Source: Pseudomonas lactis (lineage in GTDB: Bacteria; Pseudomonadota; Gammaproteobacteria; Pseudomonadales; Pseudomonadaceae). Taken from it: 64,000 nucleotides of DNA. The stretch covers positions 124,001-188,000 of the forward strand of contig NZ_JYLO01000001.1 in the NCBI RefSeq assembly GCF_001439845.1, read 5' to 3'. This document shows, one piece after another, positions 1 to 9,110 of this stretch (within the stretch, counting starts at the first letter, position 1; every line of letters begins with the position of its first letter). A program made the translations under genes and the position numbers. The notes below the pieces were generated by a model. That model saw only the letters and a program-made list of their open reading frames with translations. It had not been told where the DNA came from and searched no databases.

Positions 1-235
1 TGGTGGGGCTGACAAACCGCGACACCCGCAACCCAATCGCCGGGTCGCCACTGGCCTCTACCGCCAGCGCCCATAAGCGCGTAGTGGCCGACAACCGATA
101 GCGGGCGTTGGGGTCGTCCATCTGCTGCGGGTCCAGCCCGGCTTCGGCGCACAGCGCGGCGCTGTCGAGGCCCAGGGCGTCGAGCTGCTTGCGCAGGGCG
201 CGGGTCCAGCTGGCGAGGGAAGTGGGTTCGGTCAT
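1..235 (-). CDS. AraC-family transcriptional regulator, N-terminal fragment
   Basis: The gene starts with ATG at 235 and runs off the left edge, so only about 78 residues are visible. They begin MTEPTSLASWTRALRKQ and continue with LDALGLDSAALCAEAGLD and DPNARYRLSATTRLW, the pattern of the N-terminal Arabinose_bd-type sensor domain of OruR-like AraC regulators. The C-terminal HTH lies outside the window. It is divergent from the desaturase at 337, with about 100 bp between them, so it may control that gene (inference). The family call rests on the N-terminal pattern alone. Confidence 0.65.
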   Translation of the reverse strand, partial: MTEPTSLASWTRALRKQLDALGLDSAALCAEAGLDPQQMDDPNARYRLSATTRLWALAVEASGDPAIGLRVSRFVSPT

Positions 236-336
236 GGCAATTGGCGCTTGTGGTCAACAGATTGGCGTGCGCGGCTAGCGTCCTGCGCTAGGGTTAGGTG
301 CAGGATTCAGGCATCACTTCACAAGAGAATGGAAGC

Positions 337-1410
337 ATGGACGGTACTTCTGCAAGCCCCCAGCCGTTGAACGCACAACAGCGTTCGGCGCATATCCGCG
401 AGGTGGTGATGGCCGAGGGCGTGCGCCTGCGCCAGCGGCACCCCTGGTTGTTGCATCAGGACGCGCTGGGCGCGGGCATCCTGGCCTTTGCCTTGTTAGG
501 CATGCTCGGCTCGGCGGCGCTCTATATCAGCGGTCACATGGCCTGGTGGGTGTGCCTGCTGCTCAATGCGTTCTTCGCCTCGCTCACTCACGAGCTGGAA
601 CACGACCTGATCCACAGCATGTACTTTCGCAAACAGCGCGTGCCCCACAATTTGATGATGGGCCTGGTGTGGCTGGCGCGCCCGAGCACCATCAACCCGT
701 GGATACGTAGGCATCTGCACCTCAACCATCACAAGGTTTCGGGCACCGAGGCCGATATGGAAGAGCGCGCGATCACCAATGGCGAACCCTGGGGCATCGC
801 GCGGTTGCTGATGGTGGGGGACAACATGATGTCGGCCTTGATCCGCCTGTTGCGCGCCAAGACCTGGCCGCACAGGTTCAGCATCCTCAAGCGCGTGCTG
901 CTGGTGTACGCACCGCTGGCCTTGCTGCATTGGGGCGCGTGGTACGTCTTCCTGGGCTTTCATGCCGCCAATGGGATTGCCAGTTTGATGGGCGCGCCCA
1001 TTCAGTGGTCAGCCGGTACCTTGCAGGTGATGCAGGTGATCGATATCGCTGCGGTGGTGATCATCGGCCCGAACGTGTTGCGCACCTTCTGCCTGCACTT
1101 TGTCAGCTCCAACATGCATTACTACGGCGATGTGGAGCTGGGCAATGTGATCCAGCAAACCCAAGTGCTGAACCCCTGGTGGCTGTGGCCGTTGCAGGCG
1201 TTCTGCTTCAACTTCGGCAGCACCCACGGCATCCATCACTTTGTGGTGAAAGAGCCGTTCTACATCCGCCAGATGACCACCAAGGTGGCGCATAAGGTCA
1301 TGGCCGAGATGGGGGTGCGCTTCAATGATTTGGGCACCTTTGCCCGCGCCAACCGCTTCGAGCGACGTGAGCAGGCACACAGCGATTTAGCTCACCTCAG
1401 CAGGCAATAA
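337..1410 (+). CDS. Membrane fatty-acid desaturase
   Basis: 357 residues from ATG 337; an in-frame GTG at 298 would add 13 residues, and neither start has a strong Shine-Dalgarno. All three histidine boxes of the membrane di-iron desaturase family are visible: HELEHDLIH, HLHLNHH and HGIHH near the C-terminus, with hydrophobic stretches before and between them. The family introduces double bonds into acyl chains at the inner membrane; the substrate position cannot be read here. It is divergent from an AraC-type gene, suggesting local regulation. Its 3' end overlaps the convergent atsC gene by 14 bp. Confidence 0.85.
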   Translation: MDGTSASPQPLNAQQRSAHIREVVMAEGVRLRQRHPWLLHQDALGAGILAFALLGMLGSAALYISGHMAWWVCLLLNAFFASLTHELEHDLIHSMYFRKQRVPHNLMMGLVWLARPSTINPWIRRHLHLNHHKVSGTEADMEERAITNGEPWGIARLLMVGDNMMSALIRLLRAKTWPHRFSILKRVLLVYAPLALLHWGAWYVFLGFHAANGIASLMGAPIQWSAGTLQVMQVIDIAAVVIIGPNVLRTFCLHFVSSNMHYYGDVELGNVIQQTQVLNPWWLWPLQAFCFNFGSTHGIHHFVVKEPFYIRQMTTKVAHKVMAEMGVRFNDLGTFARANRFERREQAHSDLAHLSRQ

Positions 1411-2212
1411 ACGCCAGGGGCAAATCGCGAATCTGTTCGCGCACGGGCGGTTGGTAGTGGTCATCGCTGATCAACTCGTGCAGCAGTTCTTCGCGCAGTT
1501 GGTGGAATTCAAAGCTGCTGCGCTGGCGTGGATGGGGCAGGGCGATGTCGACTATTTGCTTGATGCGCCCGGGCCTGGGCTCCATCACCACCACACGGTC
1601 GGCCAGGAAAATCGCCTCTTCCACATCGTGGGTCACCAGCACCGTGGTGATCCTGGCGCTGGCACGAATCGCCAGCAGTTCATCCTGCATCTGCTGACGA
1701 GTCAGCGCGTCGAGGGCGCCGAAGGGCTCGTCCAGCAACAGGATGCGCGGGCTGGCCACCAGGCCGCGGGCAATCGCCACCCGTTGCGCCATGCCGCCGG
1801 AGAGTTGGTGCGGGTAGGCACGGGTGAAGTCGGTAAGGCCCACCAGCTCGATAAAATCGTTGATGCGCCGCGTGCGCTCGGCCTCGCTCAGCGGCTCGTT
1901 GACCAGGCCCAAGCCGATGTTTTGCGCCACGGTCAGCCACGGAAACAGACGGTGCTCCTGGAATACAATGCCGCGTTCGCCGCCGATACCGCTGACAGCG
2001 TTGCCATCCACCTGGATCTCGCCGCGAAACTGCGTATCGAGCCCCACCAGCAGGCGCAGCAGGGTCGACTTGCCGCAACCGCTGGCGCCGACAATCGCGA
2101 CGAATTCCCCTTCGGCCACCTCCAAGTTGAATTCACGGATGGCTTCCAGTTCGAAGCCATCGACGTCGAAGGACTTGCCCACGTGGTTGAAGCTGACAAT
2201 CGGTGCGTTCAT
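1397..2212 (-). CDS. atsC: Sulfate-ester ABC transporter, ATP-binding subunit
   Basis: 271 residues from ATG 2212 (MNAPIVSFNHVGKSF). The frame is open further upstream, but that extension lies inside the permease gene and the ATGA overlap with atsB fixes the start. Walker A GASGCGKST is at residues 42-50, signature LSGGMAQRVAIA at 137-148, and Walker [13 protein letters not shown] from 157. It is an SsuB/TauB-type nucleotide-binding subunit. Gene order (atsR divergent, atsB, atsC) and the fused permease match atsRBC of P. aeruginosa and P. putida S-313, which import sulfate esters. The specific symbol comes from context; the ABC family is certain. Confidence 0.85.
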   Translation of the reverse strand: MNAPIVSFNHVGKSFDVDGFELEAIREFNLEVAEGEFVAIVGASGCGKSTLLRLLVGLDTQFRGEIQVDGNAVSGIGGERGIVFQEHRLFPWLTVAQNIGLGLVNEPLSEAERTRRINDFIELVGLTDFTRAYPHQLSGGMAQRVAIARGLVASPRILLLDEPFGALDALTRQQMQDELLAIRASARITTVLVTHDVEEAIFLADRVVVMEPRPGRIKQIVDIALPHPRQRSSFEFHQLREELLHELISDDHYQPPVREQIRDLPLAFIAC

Positions 2213-3807
2213 GCGTGTCTCCAGCGAGTGGCGCGGGTTTCGAGGCGTTGGCCGAGCAGGTTGAGGGTGGCGCCGGTGAGGCCGACCAGCAGCATGCCGC
2301 TCATGATCAGGTCCATGCGCAGCAGCTGTTGGGCACCGATCATCAGGCTGCCGATGCCGCCATTGGAGGGCATGAAATATTCGGCGCCAAGGGTGCCCAT
2401 CCACGCGTAGATCAGGCTCAGGCGCAGGCCGGCGAAAATCCCCGACGCGGCGCCCGGCAGCACCAGGCGACGCAGGCGTTGCCAGAGGTTCAGGCGCAGC
2501 ACCTGCGCGGCTTCGCGCAGCTGGGGCGACAGGTTGAGCACGCTGCGCTGGGTGGCGATAAACAACGGGAAGAAGGCGGCGAGGGCGATAAACACCCACT
2601 TGGCCAACTCACCCAGGCCGAACCAGGCGGTCAGCAGCGGCACCCAGGCGAAAATCGCAATCTGACGCAGCGCGGACAAGGTTGGGCCGAACAGTCGCTC
2701 ACTGCGCCGCGACAACCCCAGCCACAGGCCCACGGCAAAGCCCAGGCTGCCGCCGAGCAGCAAGCCGCCCAGGGCTCGGCCCAGGCTTTTGCCCAAGGCT
2801 GTGGTCAGGCTTCCATCCAGTGCGCCGGCCAGGGTGGTTTGCAGCACGGTCCAGGGGCTGACCAGAATGTTCGGGTCTACCCAGCCCTGTTGCGTCGCTG
2901 CCTGCCACAGCGCCAACAACAGCAAGGGTAACAACCAGGGCTGCAGGCGTTGCCAGCCTTCATAGCGTGGCCCGCGGCGGATCTGCGCGGTGGCAGGGTG
3001 GGGCCAGTGCACCCACTTGCGATCCAGCCAGCCGATGCCGCGGTCCATCACCACACCCAGCACGCCAATGACCACGATGCACACGAAGACGATATCGAGC
3101 ATGAACAACTGGCGCGCCCACACCATCAGGTAGCCGATGCCTTCGCTGGAGGCCAGCAACTCCACGGCCAGCAAGGAAGTCCAGCCGGCCCCCAGGGCCA
3201 GACGCACGCCGGCCATGAACGCCGGCAGTGCGGCGGGCAGGATCAGACGGCGGATCAGCAAGTGGCCAGGCAGGCGCAGCGCCCGGGCGGCTTCGCGCAG
3301 GTTGGGCTGGGCATCGCGCACGCCCACCAGGGTATGCAGGGTCACGGGCACCACGATGGCCTTGACCAGCACCACCAGTTTGAGGGTTTCGCCAATGCCG
3401 AAAAACACCATGAACAGCGGGATCCAGGCCAGGGTCGGCACTTGCGCCAGTGCGCTGAAGGTCGGGAATACCAAGCGCTCGGCGCGCGCACTGAAACCCA
3501 GGAACGCGCCGAGTATCGCGCCGGCACTGACACCGGCCAGCAGGCCCCAGAACAAACGCTGCAAGCTGATGGCCAGATGGCTCCATAACTCGCCGCCGGC
3601 CAACTCCACCGCGCTGCTCCAGACCAGGGCGGGAGTGGGCAGAATCTGCTCGCTCATCCAATGATTGCGGCTGGCCAGCCACCATAAGGCAAACAGCGTG
3701 AGTGGCAGCAGCCACGGCAATAAACGCTGGCCCAGCTGCGGCCAGCGCGACGCGATGCCTTTGGGCGGGGCCGCCAGCGGCAGGCTCAGAAGTGAAATCC
3801 GGGCCAT
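2209..3807 (-). CDS. atsB: Sulfate-ester ABC transporter, fused double permease
   Basis: 532 residues, about twice the length of a TauC/SsuC permease. Two complete BPD_transp_1-type modules are visible, about residues 30-265 and 288-530. Each carries an EAA loop: EAARALRLPGHLLIRRLILP near 172 and EAAQVLRLNLWQRLRRLVLP near 430. A single polypeptide could therefore supply both transmembrane halves of the importer. ATG 3807 follows a GGAGG-like sequence. The gene is first in an atsBC operon and overlaps atsC by 4 bp. A fused permease of this kind is known for Pseudomonas AtsB, which supports the assignment. Confidence 0.85.
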   Translation of the reverse strand: MARISLLSLPLAAPPKGIASRWPQLGQRLLPWLLPLTLFALWWLASRNHWMSEQILPTPALVWSSAVELAGGELWSHLAISLQRLFWGLLAGVSAGAILGAFLGFSARAERLVFPTFSALAQVPTLAWIPLFMVFFGIGETLKLVVLVKAIVVPVTLHTLVGVRDAQPNLREAARALRLPGHLLIRRLILPAALPAFMAGVRLALGAGWTSLLAVELLASSEGIGYLMVWARQLFMLDIVFVCIVVIGVLGVVMDRGIGWLDRKWVHWPHPATAQIRRGPRYEGWQRLQPWLLPLLLLALWQAATQQGWVDPNILVSPWTVLQTTLAGALDGSLTTALGKSLGRALGGLLLGGSLGFAVGLWLGLSRRSERLFGPTLSALRQIAIFAWVPLLTAWFGLGELAKWVFIALAAFFPLFIATQRSVLNLSPQLREAAQVLRLNLWQRLRRLVLPGAASGIFAGLRLSLIYAWMGTLGAEYFMPSNGGIGSLMIGAQQLLRMDLIMSGMLLVGLTGATLNLLGQRLETRATRWRHA

Positions 3808-3979
3808 GGAAGACCTCCGAATGCGTTATGTGATTTCGATCTTACAAAAGCGTGATCAAGATGATTGTGAGATAAGAAAAGTCATTTAAAGCCTCACACC
3901 GCCACGCATCCAATGCATTCGAAGAATATTTTCGATGCTGTTTGTGCATACCCCGCTGGAGGCTGCGGGTTAGCTTGCA

Positions 3980-3995
3980 TAGTTCTAAAAGCTAT
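3980..3995 (-). promoter_or_regulatory. Possible CysB-type box upstream of atsR
   Basis: The + strand reads TAGTTCTAAAAGCTAT, the reverse complement of ATAGCTTTTAGAACTA. It matches the 16-mer upstream of sftP (ATAACCTTTAGGAATA) at 12 of 16 positions. It sits about 90 bp before the atsR start in the AT-rich gap shared with atsB. The link to CysB or another sulfur regulator is inference. Confidence 0.4.
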
Positions 3996-4086
3996 TAAAT
4001 TGTGAATTTATAGTATTTAAAGTTTTGTTCAGTCTGTGCCTACTTTTTGCTCCCCAGGCGACCGTCGCCCACCAGGAGCTGCGCTT

Positions 4087-5088
4087 ATGAAACTGCCCTT
4101 TAAACGTCTGATCAGCCTGTTCGTCGGCACTGCCCTGGCCGGGTTGGTGCATGCCGCCGACCTCAAGGAAATCCGCATTGCGGTGCCCGACCTCAGTGCC
4201 GGCAGCCAGCACAGCGGCGGTGGCATCACCGACGTGTTGCGTGAGCAGCAGATCTTTGAAAAAGCCTTTGCCGACCAAGGCATCCAGATCCAGTGGAATT
4301 ACTTCAAGGGCGCCGGCCCGGTGATCAACGAAGCGTTCGCCAACGGCCAGGTGGACCTGGCCTATCTGGGCGACCTGGCGGCGATCATCGGCCGCTCCAA
4401 TGGCCTGGACACGCGGCTGCTCAGCGCCTCCGCACGGGGAGTGAAACACTACCTCGGCGTGGTGCCGGGCTCCGGCATCAAGACCTTGCAAGACCTCAAG
4501 GGCAAGCGCGTGGCGGTGTTCCGTGGCACGGCCAGCCAGTTGTCGTTCGACAGCGCTTTGGCCAGCCAGGGCTTGAGCGAGAAGGACCTGAAGGTGATCA
4601 ACCTGGACTTCAACGCGGCCGCTGCCGCCCTGGCCGCCAAGCAGATTGACGCCACCTGGGGCGGTTCCACCCTGACGGCGTTGCAGGCCAAAGGCTTGGC
4701 AGAGATACCGCTGACCACCAAAGACCTGGGCGATGCCGGCAGCATCCAGGCCGTGCTGGTGGGCAGCGCCAAATTCGTCGATGAACACCCAGACGCTGTG
4801 GCCACGTTGCTCAAGGCTCAGCAGCAAGCGGTGCAGTGGTTGACCGATGACAACAACAAACAGGCGTACATCGCACTGGTGTCAGGGCTGGCCAGTTACC
4901 CGCCGGTGATCCTCACCAATGATTTGAAAGACCAGAAACTCAGCGAAGTTTTCCCCTCCACACTGGACCCGGTGTTCCTTGGCAAATTGCAGGATGCGGT
5001 GGACTTGGCGTCCAAAGAGAAGTTGATTCGCAGGTCGTTTCAGGTGAGTGATTGGGTGGTGCCTGGGTTGGCGGCGGCGGGGCTCTGA
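4087..5088 (+). CDS. atsR: Sulfate-ester ABC transporter, periplasmic binding protein
   Basis: 333 residues from ATG 4087, preceded by AGGAG with good spacing; the frame is open upstream but has no better start. A Sec signal peptide (MKLPFKRLISLFVGTALAGLVHA) is followed by IRIAVPDLSAGSQHSGGG. Segments such as GQVDLAYLGDLAAIIGRSNGLDTRLLSASARG and LKGKRVAVFRGTASQLSFD are typical of SsuA/TauA-like (NMT1/THI5 fold) sulfonate and sulfate-ester receptors. It is divergent from atsBC, so it should deliver substrate to that permease. REP repeat copies follow the gene. Confidence 0.85.
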   Translation: MKLPFKRLISLFVGTALAGLVHAADLKEIRIAVPDLSAGSQHSGGGITDVLREQQIFEKAFADQGIQIQWNYFKGAGPVINEAFANGQVDLAYLGDLAAIIGRSNGLDTRLLSASARGVKHYLGVVPGSGIKTLQDLKGKRVAVFRGTASQLSFDSALASQGLSEKDLKVINLDFNAAAAALAAKQIDATWGGSTLTALQAKGLAEIPLTTKDLGDAGSIQAVLVGSAKFVDEHPDAVATLLKAQQQAVQWLTDDNNKQAYIALVSGLASYPPVILTNDLKDQKLSEVFPSTLDPVFLGKLQDAVDLASKEKLIRRSFQVSDWVVPGLAAAGL

Positions 5089-5113
5089 GCTTGTCGGTGC
5101 CTGGGCTATCGCT

Positions 5114-5180
5114 ATCGCAGGCAAGCCAGCTCCCACAGGTTGCAATGCATTCCAAATGTGGGAGCTGGCTTGCCTGCGAT
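5114..5180. repeat. REP/BIME inverted pair
   Basis: Two 24-nt arms, 5114-5137 and 5157-5180, are exact reverse complements built on GTGGGAGCTGGCTTGCCTGC. Their GTGGGAGC ends face inward across a 19-nt spacer, opposite to the other pairs in this window. It lies between the convergent 3' ends of atsR and a LysR gene. Confidence 0.9.
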
Positions 5181-5188
5181 GAGGCCCG

Positions 5189-6109
5189 TCAAACCGCCAC
5201 ACTCACCTGCTGACTATCCACCTCCACCAAGGTCTCAATCATCGCCTTCGCCGCCGGCGACAACCGCGACCCCGTGCGGCTGACAATCCCGCAGCGTGCA
5301 CTCAGGGTGTCCATGTGCTGCGGCAAGTTGCGCCAGTGCAGCAGTACCAACGCCCCCCTGGCAATGTCCTCGGCAAACGCTTCTTCAGTGCCGACACCGA
5401 TGGCATTGGTTTGCAGCACGATGCTCACCAGCGCCGGGAAGTGCTCGGTCTGGATGCTCGGTGAAAAATCCATACGCCCACTCAGGTTGGCCAACAGCTT
5501 GCGAATGCCTTGGGAAATCAGCGGCGCCGCCAGCGGGTAGTCGAACATATCGTTGGTCGACAGGCTGTCCTTGGCCAACAACGGGTGCCCAGGGCGGCAG
5601 AAAAACACCCCGCGTTTGGGGGTGAGTGCGCGGGTCTGGAAATTCGGGTCGGCCTCGAACTGACGAATGTCAGCGATAAAGAATTCGATCTCTTCACGGC
5701 TCAGGCGGCGGCTGAGGGTTTCCCAGTTATCCACCTGAAACGTGGTGCGGATTTTCGGGTGCGCGTTGATAAACCGCGCCACGGCATCCGGCACCAGTTT
5801 CACCGCGGGCGCCGGGCCGCAGCCGAAACGCAGGTCGCCGGCGTCCAGCTTGGTCATGCGCGTCACTTCACTGCTCAGCAGCGCTGCGCCATGCACCAGG
5901 CTCAGGGCGTGCTGCAACACCACCTGGCCTTCCGGCGTGGGGCGCAAGTCCTTGTGGCCACGGTCTACGAGCACGCAACCGAACTCCTGCTCCAGCCCCT
6001 GGATGCTGCGGCTGAACGCTGGTTGGGTGATGCCCATGGCGTCCGCGGCACGCACGAAACTGCGGTGTTCGTTGAGGGCGATGAAGTAGCGCAGTTGGCG
6101 AAGATCCAT
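5189..6109 (-). CDS. LysR-family regulator next to atsK
   Basis: 306 residues from ATG 6109 (MDLRQLRYFIALNEHRSF), the canonical LysR opening; a longer frame upstream has no family match. The HTH segment ADAMGITQPAFSRSIQGLEQEFGCVLVDRG is at residues 20-50, followed by a LysR substrate domain with the FGCGPAP motif. It is clearly paralogous to the LysR protein at 9664-10608 (shared DRG-KDL-PT-GQV, L-FGCGPAPA, LSGR). It is divergent from atsK with 183 bp between starts. By analogy with SftR of P. putida it probably controls sulfate-ester genes in response to substrate or sulfur status (inference). Confidence 0.85.
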   Translation of the reverse strand: MDLRQLRYFIALNEHRSFVRAADAMGITQPAFSRSIQGLEQEFGCVLVDRGHKDLRPTPEGQVVLQHALSLVHGAALLSSEVTRMTKLDAGDLRFGCGPAPAVKLVPDAVARFINAHPKIRTTFQVDNWETLSRRLSREEIEFFIADIRQFEADPNFQTRALTPKRGVFFCRPGHPLLAKDSLSTNDMFDYPLAAPLISQGIRKLLANLSGRMDFSPSIQTEHFPALVSIVLQTNAIGVGTEEAFAEDIARGALVLLHWRNLPQHMDTLSARCGIVSRTGSRLSPAAKAMIETLVEVDSQQVSVAV

Positions 6110-6292
6110 ATGCTTTCCCGGCATTTTAAAAATAGGTCGAAGGCATTTGCGACCGAGCAAGCTGAGGTTTTAAATGCAAGCTCTTATTCCGTCAACGAAG
6201 CATTCATTCATTTGCTAGACCTAAATTGCATATGAATAGAGCGTTGCTGGAAGCGTCCCCCACCATTTCGCAGGCACATGAGGGTCATCACA

Positions 6293-7198
6293 ATGAGCAA
6301 CGCCGCATTAGCCGTTCAACCCATCGCCCACGCACTCGATATTCACCCGGTGGCCGGGCGAATCGGTGCCGAGATCCGTGGCATCAAACTGTCCGGTGAG
6401 CTGGATGCCGCCACCGTCGAAGCCATTCAGCAGGCGCTGGTGCAATACAAGGTGATCTTCTTCCGCGAACAAACCCATCTTGATGACCAGAGCCAGGAAG
6501 CCTTTGCTCACCTGCTCGGTGAGCCGATTGCCCACCCGACGGTGCCGGTGCGGGACGGCACGCGCTTCTTGATGGAGTTGGATGGCACCCGTGGCCAGCG
6601 CGCCAATTCCTGGCACACCGACGTGACTTTCGTCGATGCGTACCCAAAGGCCTCGATCCTGCGTTCGGTGCTGGCGCCTGCTTCCGGTGGCGACACCGTA
6701 TGGGCCAACACCGCCGCTGCCTACAACGACCTGAGCGTGGAACTGCGCGCATTGGCTGACCACCTGTGGGCAGTGCACAGCAACGAATACGACTATGCCG
6801 CCCGCAAGCCGGATGTGGCGGTGGAGAAGCTGGAGGAATACCGCAAGGTGTTCACTTCCACGGTGTACGAAACCGAACACCCGGTGGTGCGCGTGCACCC
6901 GGTCAGTGGTGAGAAAACCCTGCTGTTGGGGCACTTCGTCAAACGCCTGAAAGGCTACTCCCAGGCAGAGTCGGCGCAGTTGTTCAACCTGCTGCAAGGC
7001 CACGTCACTCGCCTGGAAAACACCGTGCGCTGGCGCTGGAACACCGGCGACGTGGCGATCTGGGATAACCGTGCCACCCAGCATTACGCGGTGGACGACT
7101 ACGGCACCCAGGAGCGCATCGTGCGCCGGGTTACGCTCAAGGGGGATGTGCCGGTGGGGGTGCAGGGTCAATCAAGCAAAACCACTAAAGGTCTCTAA
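6293..7198 (+). CDS. atsK: 2-oxoglutarate-dependent alkylsulfatase
   Basis: 301 residues from ATG 6293, inside an open frame that begins at 6278. The TauD/TfdA fold is plain: WHTDVTF gives the iron ligands H108 and D110, [11 protein letters not shown] supplies H264, and R275/R279 can bind 2-oxoglutarate. Length, ligand numbering and sequence agree with AtsK of P. putida S-313, as I recall it. That enzyme oxidatively cleaves alkyl sulfate esters to sulfate and aldehyde while decarboxylating 2-oxoglutarate. Its setting between a LysR gene, atsRBC and a sulfatase supports this over taurine dioxygenase; a separate tauD lies at 57033-57869. Confidence 0.9.
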   Translation: MSNAALAVQPIAHALDIHPVAGRIGAEIRGIKLSGELDAATVEAIQQALVQYKVIFFREQTHLDDQSQEAFAHLLGEPIAHPTVPVRDGTRFLMELDGTRGQRANSWHTDVTFVDAYPKASILRSVLAPASGGDTVWANTAAAYNDLSVELRALADHLWAVHSNEYDYAARKPDVAVEKLEEYRKVFTSTVYETEHPVVRVHPVSGEKTLLLGHFVKRLKGYSQAESAQLFNLLQGHVTRLENTVRWRWNTGDVAIWDNRATQHYAVDDYGTQERIVRRVTLKGDVPVGVQGQSSKTTKGL

Positions 7199-7216
7199 GC
7201 CGGGTGAAGATTAAAA

Positions 7217-7306
7217 ATGTGTGCGGGCTTGCTCGCGAATGCGCAGTGTCAGTCGACGTATTCATCAACTGACCGATTGCATTCGCGAGCAAGCCCGCTC
7301 CCACAT
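7217..7306. repeat. REP/BIME inverted pair, variant GCGGGCTTGCTCGCGAA
   Basis: The left arm (ATGTGTGCGGGCTTGCTCGCG) has lost three bases relative to the right arm (rc ATGTGGGAGCGGGCTTGCTC). The arms converge on GAATGC and GCATTC. It lies between the convergent ends of atsK and the sulfatase gene. Confidence 0.85.
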
Positions 7307-7320
7307 TTGGTTTGTGGTGT

Positions 7321-8928
7321 TTACCAGACCCCGATCTTCACCACTTTCTCTGCCTCTGGTTCACCATAACGAAACCATTGCCCACGCAGTTCAACCTCCG
7401 TGTGGCTGATGGTGGTGCGCCGCTTCAAACCGCGCAGCCAGTCGAACAGATAACCCAGGTGCGTCTCGCGCACCTCGGCATAGGCAGGATCGCTGCCCAG
7501 GTCGTGCAGTTCTTGCGGGTCGTTTTCCAGGTCGAACAGTTGCGGGCGAAAGCCGTCGTACGCCAGGTACTTCCAGCGCTCGCTGCGCACCATGGTCATG
7601 CGGCAACGGTCGATGGGTTGCTCCAGGCGCTCGCGAGCGGGGGCCTGGAAGGCGTAGTCATATTCGGCAATGGCATAGCGGCGCCAGGTGGGTTGTGCGC
7701 CCTGCAGCAATGGAATCAATGAGCGGCCTTCCAGGCGATGGTCGGCGGCGGGCAATCCCAAGGCGTCGAGGAAGGTGGGCAGGGCGTCGATGGTTTCCAC
7801 CAGGCGCTCGTCTACGGTGCCGCGGCTGATATCGGCGCTGGCACGCGGGTCGCGCACGATCAGCGGTACACCCACCGCAGGCTCCAGCAAGAATTCTTTT
7901 TCACCGAGGAAATGATCGCCGAGGAAGTCGCCGTGGTCGCTGGTGAACACGATCAGCGTGTCGTCCCAGCGGCCAGTGCTTTGCAGAAAATAGAACAGCC
8001 GCCCGAGTTGATCGTCGATCTGTTTGATCAGGCCCATGTAGGTCGGAATCACCGTGAGGCGCACCTCGTCACGGGAAAAATTCTGGCTCTCCTGGTGTTG
8101 GCGGAATGCCTGGTACACCGGGTGATCGCTGGTGTGCTCAGGTTGAATCGGTGCCTGTACATGCTCGGTACCGTACAGCGCGTGATAAGGCGCCGGCGCG
8201 ATGTAGGGCCAGTGCGGCTTGATATACGACAGGTGCAGGCACCAGGGCTGTTCACCTTGTTCGTCGATAAAGTCGATGGCGCGGTCGGTGGTGTAGACGG
8301 TCTCCGAATGTTCTTCGGCCACACGTGCGGGTTTGCCGGCGTTGCGCATGTGCCAGCCGCTGAGCACTTCGCCGTTTTCACCTTCGGCGGCGTTGGCCCA
8401 TTCGTGCCAAGGGTTGCGGCCGCTGTAGCCGTGGTCACGCAAGTACTGGGTGTAGGGTGCGGACTCACGCTTATCGTCGAACAGCGGGCTGTCGGGGTAG
8501 ATGCCGTCGTGGCGCAAATACGTGTCGAAACCGACTTCATTGAGCGGCTCGGCCTGGGCACTGTCGGGGTCGATCTGCAGGCGCTGCAAGGCTTCCAGGT
8601 TCGGCGTGGCGTGGGTCTTGCCCACCAGTGCGGTGCGGATGCCGTGGGGGCGCAGGTAGTCGCCGATCGTCAGTTCTTCCAGGGGCAGCGGCACTGCGTT
8701 CCAGGCCACTTGATGGCTGCTGACATAACGCCCGGTGTAGGCCGACATGCGCGACGGGCCGCAGATGGTGCCTTGTGTATAGGCCCGACTGAAACGCACG
8801 CCGGCGGCGGCCAGGCGGTCGATATTCGGCGTATGCAGATGGGCATGGCCGTAGCAGGACAGGTAGTCTCGGCGCAGTTGGTCGCACATGATGTAGAGCA
8901 CGTTGCGCACGGGTTTGGGGTCAGACAT
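7321..8928 (-). CDS. Cys-type (formylglycine) sulfatase
   Basis: 535 residues from ATG 8928. The sulfatase signature C-G-P-S-R (C56, in TICGPSRMSAYTGR) is the site converted to formylglycine. Metal-binding motifs include MCDQLRRD near the N-terminus and TSDHGDFLGDH later. The architecture resembles choline-sulfatase and phosphonate-monoesterase-like members of the alkaline phosphatase superfamily. No signal peptide is visible, so it should be cytoplasmic and act on imported esters. It sits among atsK, two LysR genes and sftP. The exact substrate (alkyl, aryl or choline sulfate) cannot be read. The maturase needed to make formylglycine is not in the window. Confidence 0.85.
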   Translation of the reverse strand: MSDPKPVRNVLYIMCDQLRRDYLSCYGHAHLHTPNIDRLAAAGVRFSRAYTQGTICGPSRMSAYTGRYVSSHQVAWNAVPLPLEELTIGDYLRPHGIRTALVGKTHATPNLEALQRLQIDPDSAQAEPLNEVGFDTYLRHDGIYPDSPLFDDKRESAPYTQYLRDHGYSGRNPWHEWANAAEGENGEVLSGWHMRNAGKPARVAEEHSETVYTTDRAIDFIDEQGEQPWCLHLSYIKPHWPYIAPAPYHALYGTEHVQAPIQPEHTSDHPVYQAFRQHQESQNFSRDEVRLTVIPTYMGLIKQIDDQLGRLFYFLQSTGRWDDTLIVFTSDHGDFLGDHFLGEKEFLLEPAVGVPLIVRDPRASADISRGTVDERLVETIDALPTFLDALGLPAADHRLEGRSLIPLLQGAQPTWRRYAIAEYDYAFQAPARERLEQPIDRCRMTMVRSERWKYLAYDGFRPQLFDLENDPQELHDLGSDPAYAEVRETHLGYLFDWLRGLKRRTTISHTEVELRGQWFRYGEPEAEKVVKIGVW

Positions 8929-9083
8929 GGGAATTTACCGAACGGAGGACAGGTGGGGTTTTTCGCCGTTCGAGGGGCGCTCTGGCAAGTGCATTTGGGG
9001 ACTGGGTTCTATGCATTGAGTGCATGGGTGTGGCTGCTGGCGTCATCGCAGACACATATCTACCTGGCACCCCGCGATCAAAT

Positions 9084-9110
9084 GGTGGGAGCAGGCTTAC
9101 CCGGCGAAGG
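9084..9110. repeat. Solo degenerate REP half-element
   Basis: GGTGGGAGCAGGCTTACCCGG followed by CGAAGG matches one arm of the GTGGGAGCGGGCTTGCTCGCGAA repeat with a few changes. No inverted partner is nearby. It overlaps the last codons and stop of the HIT gene. Confidence 0.6.
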
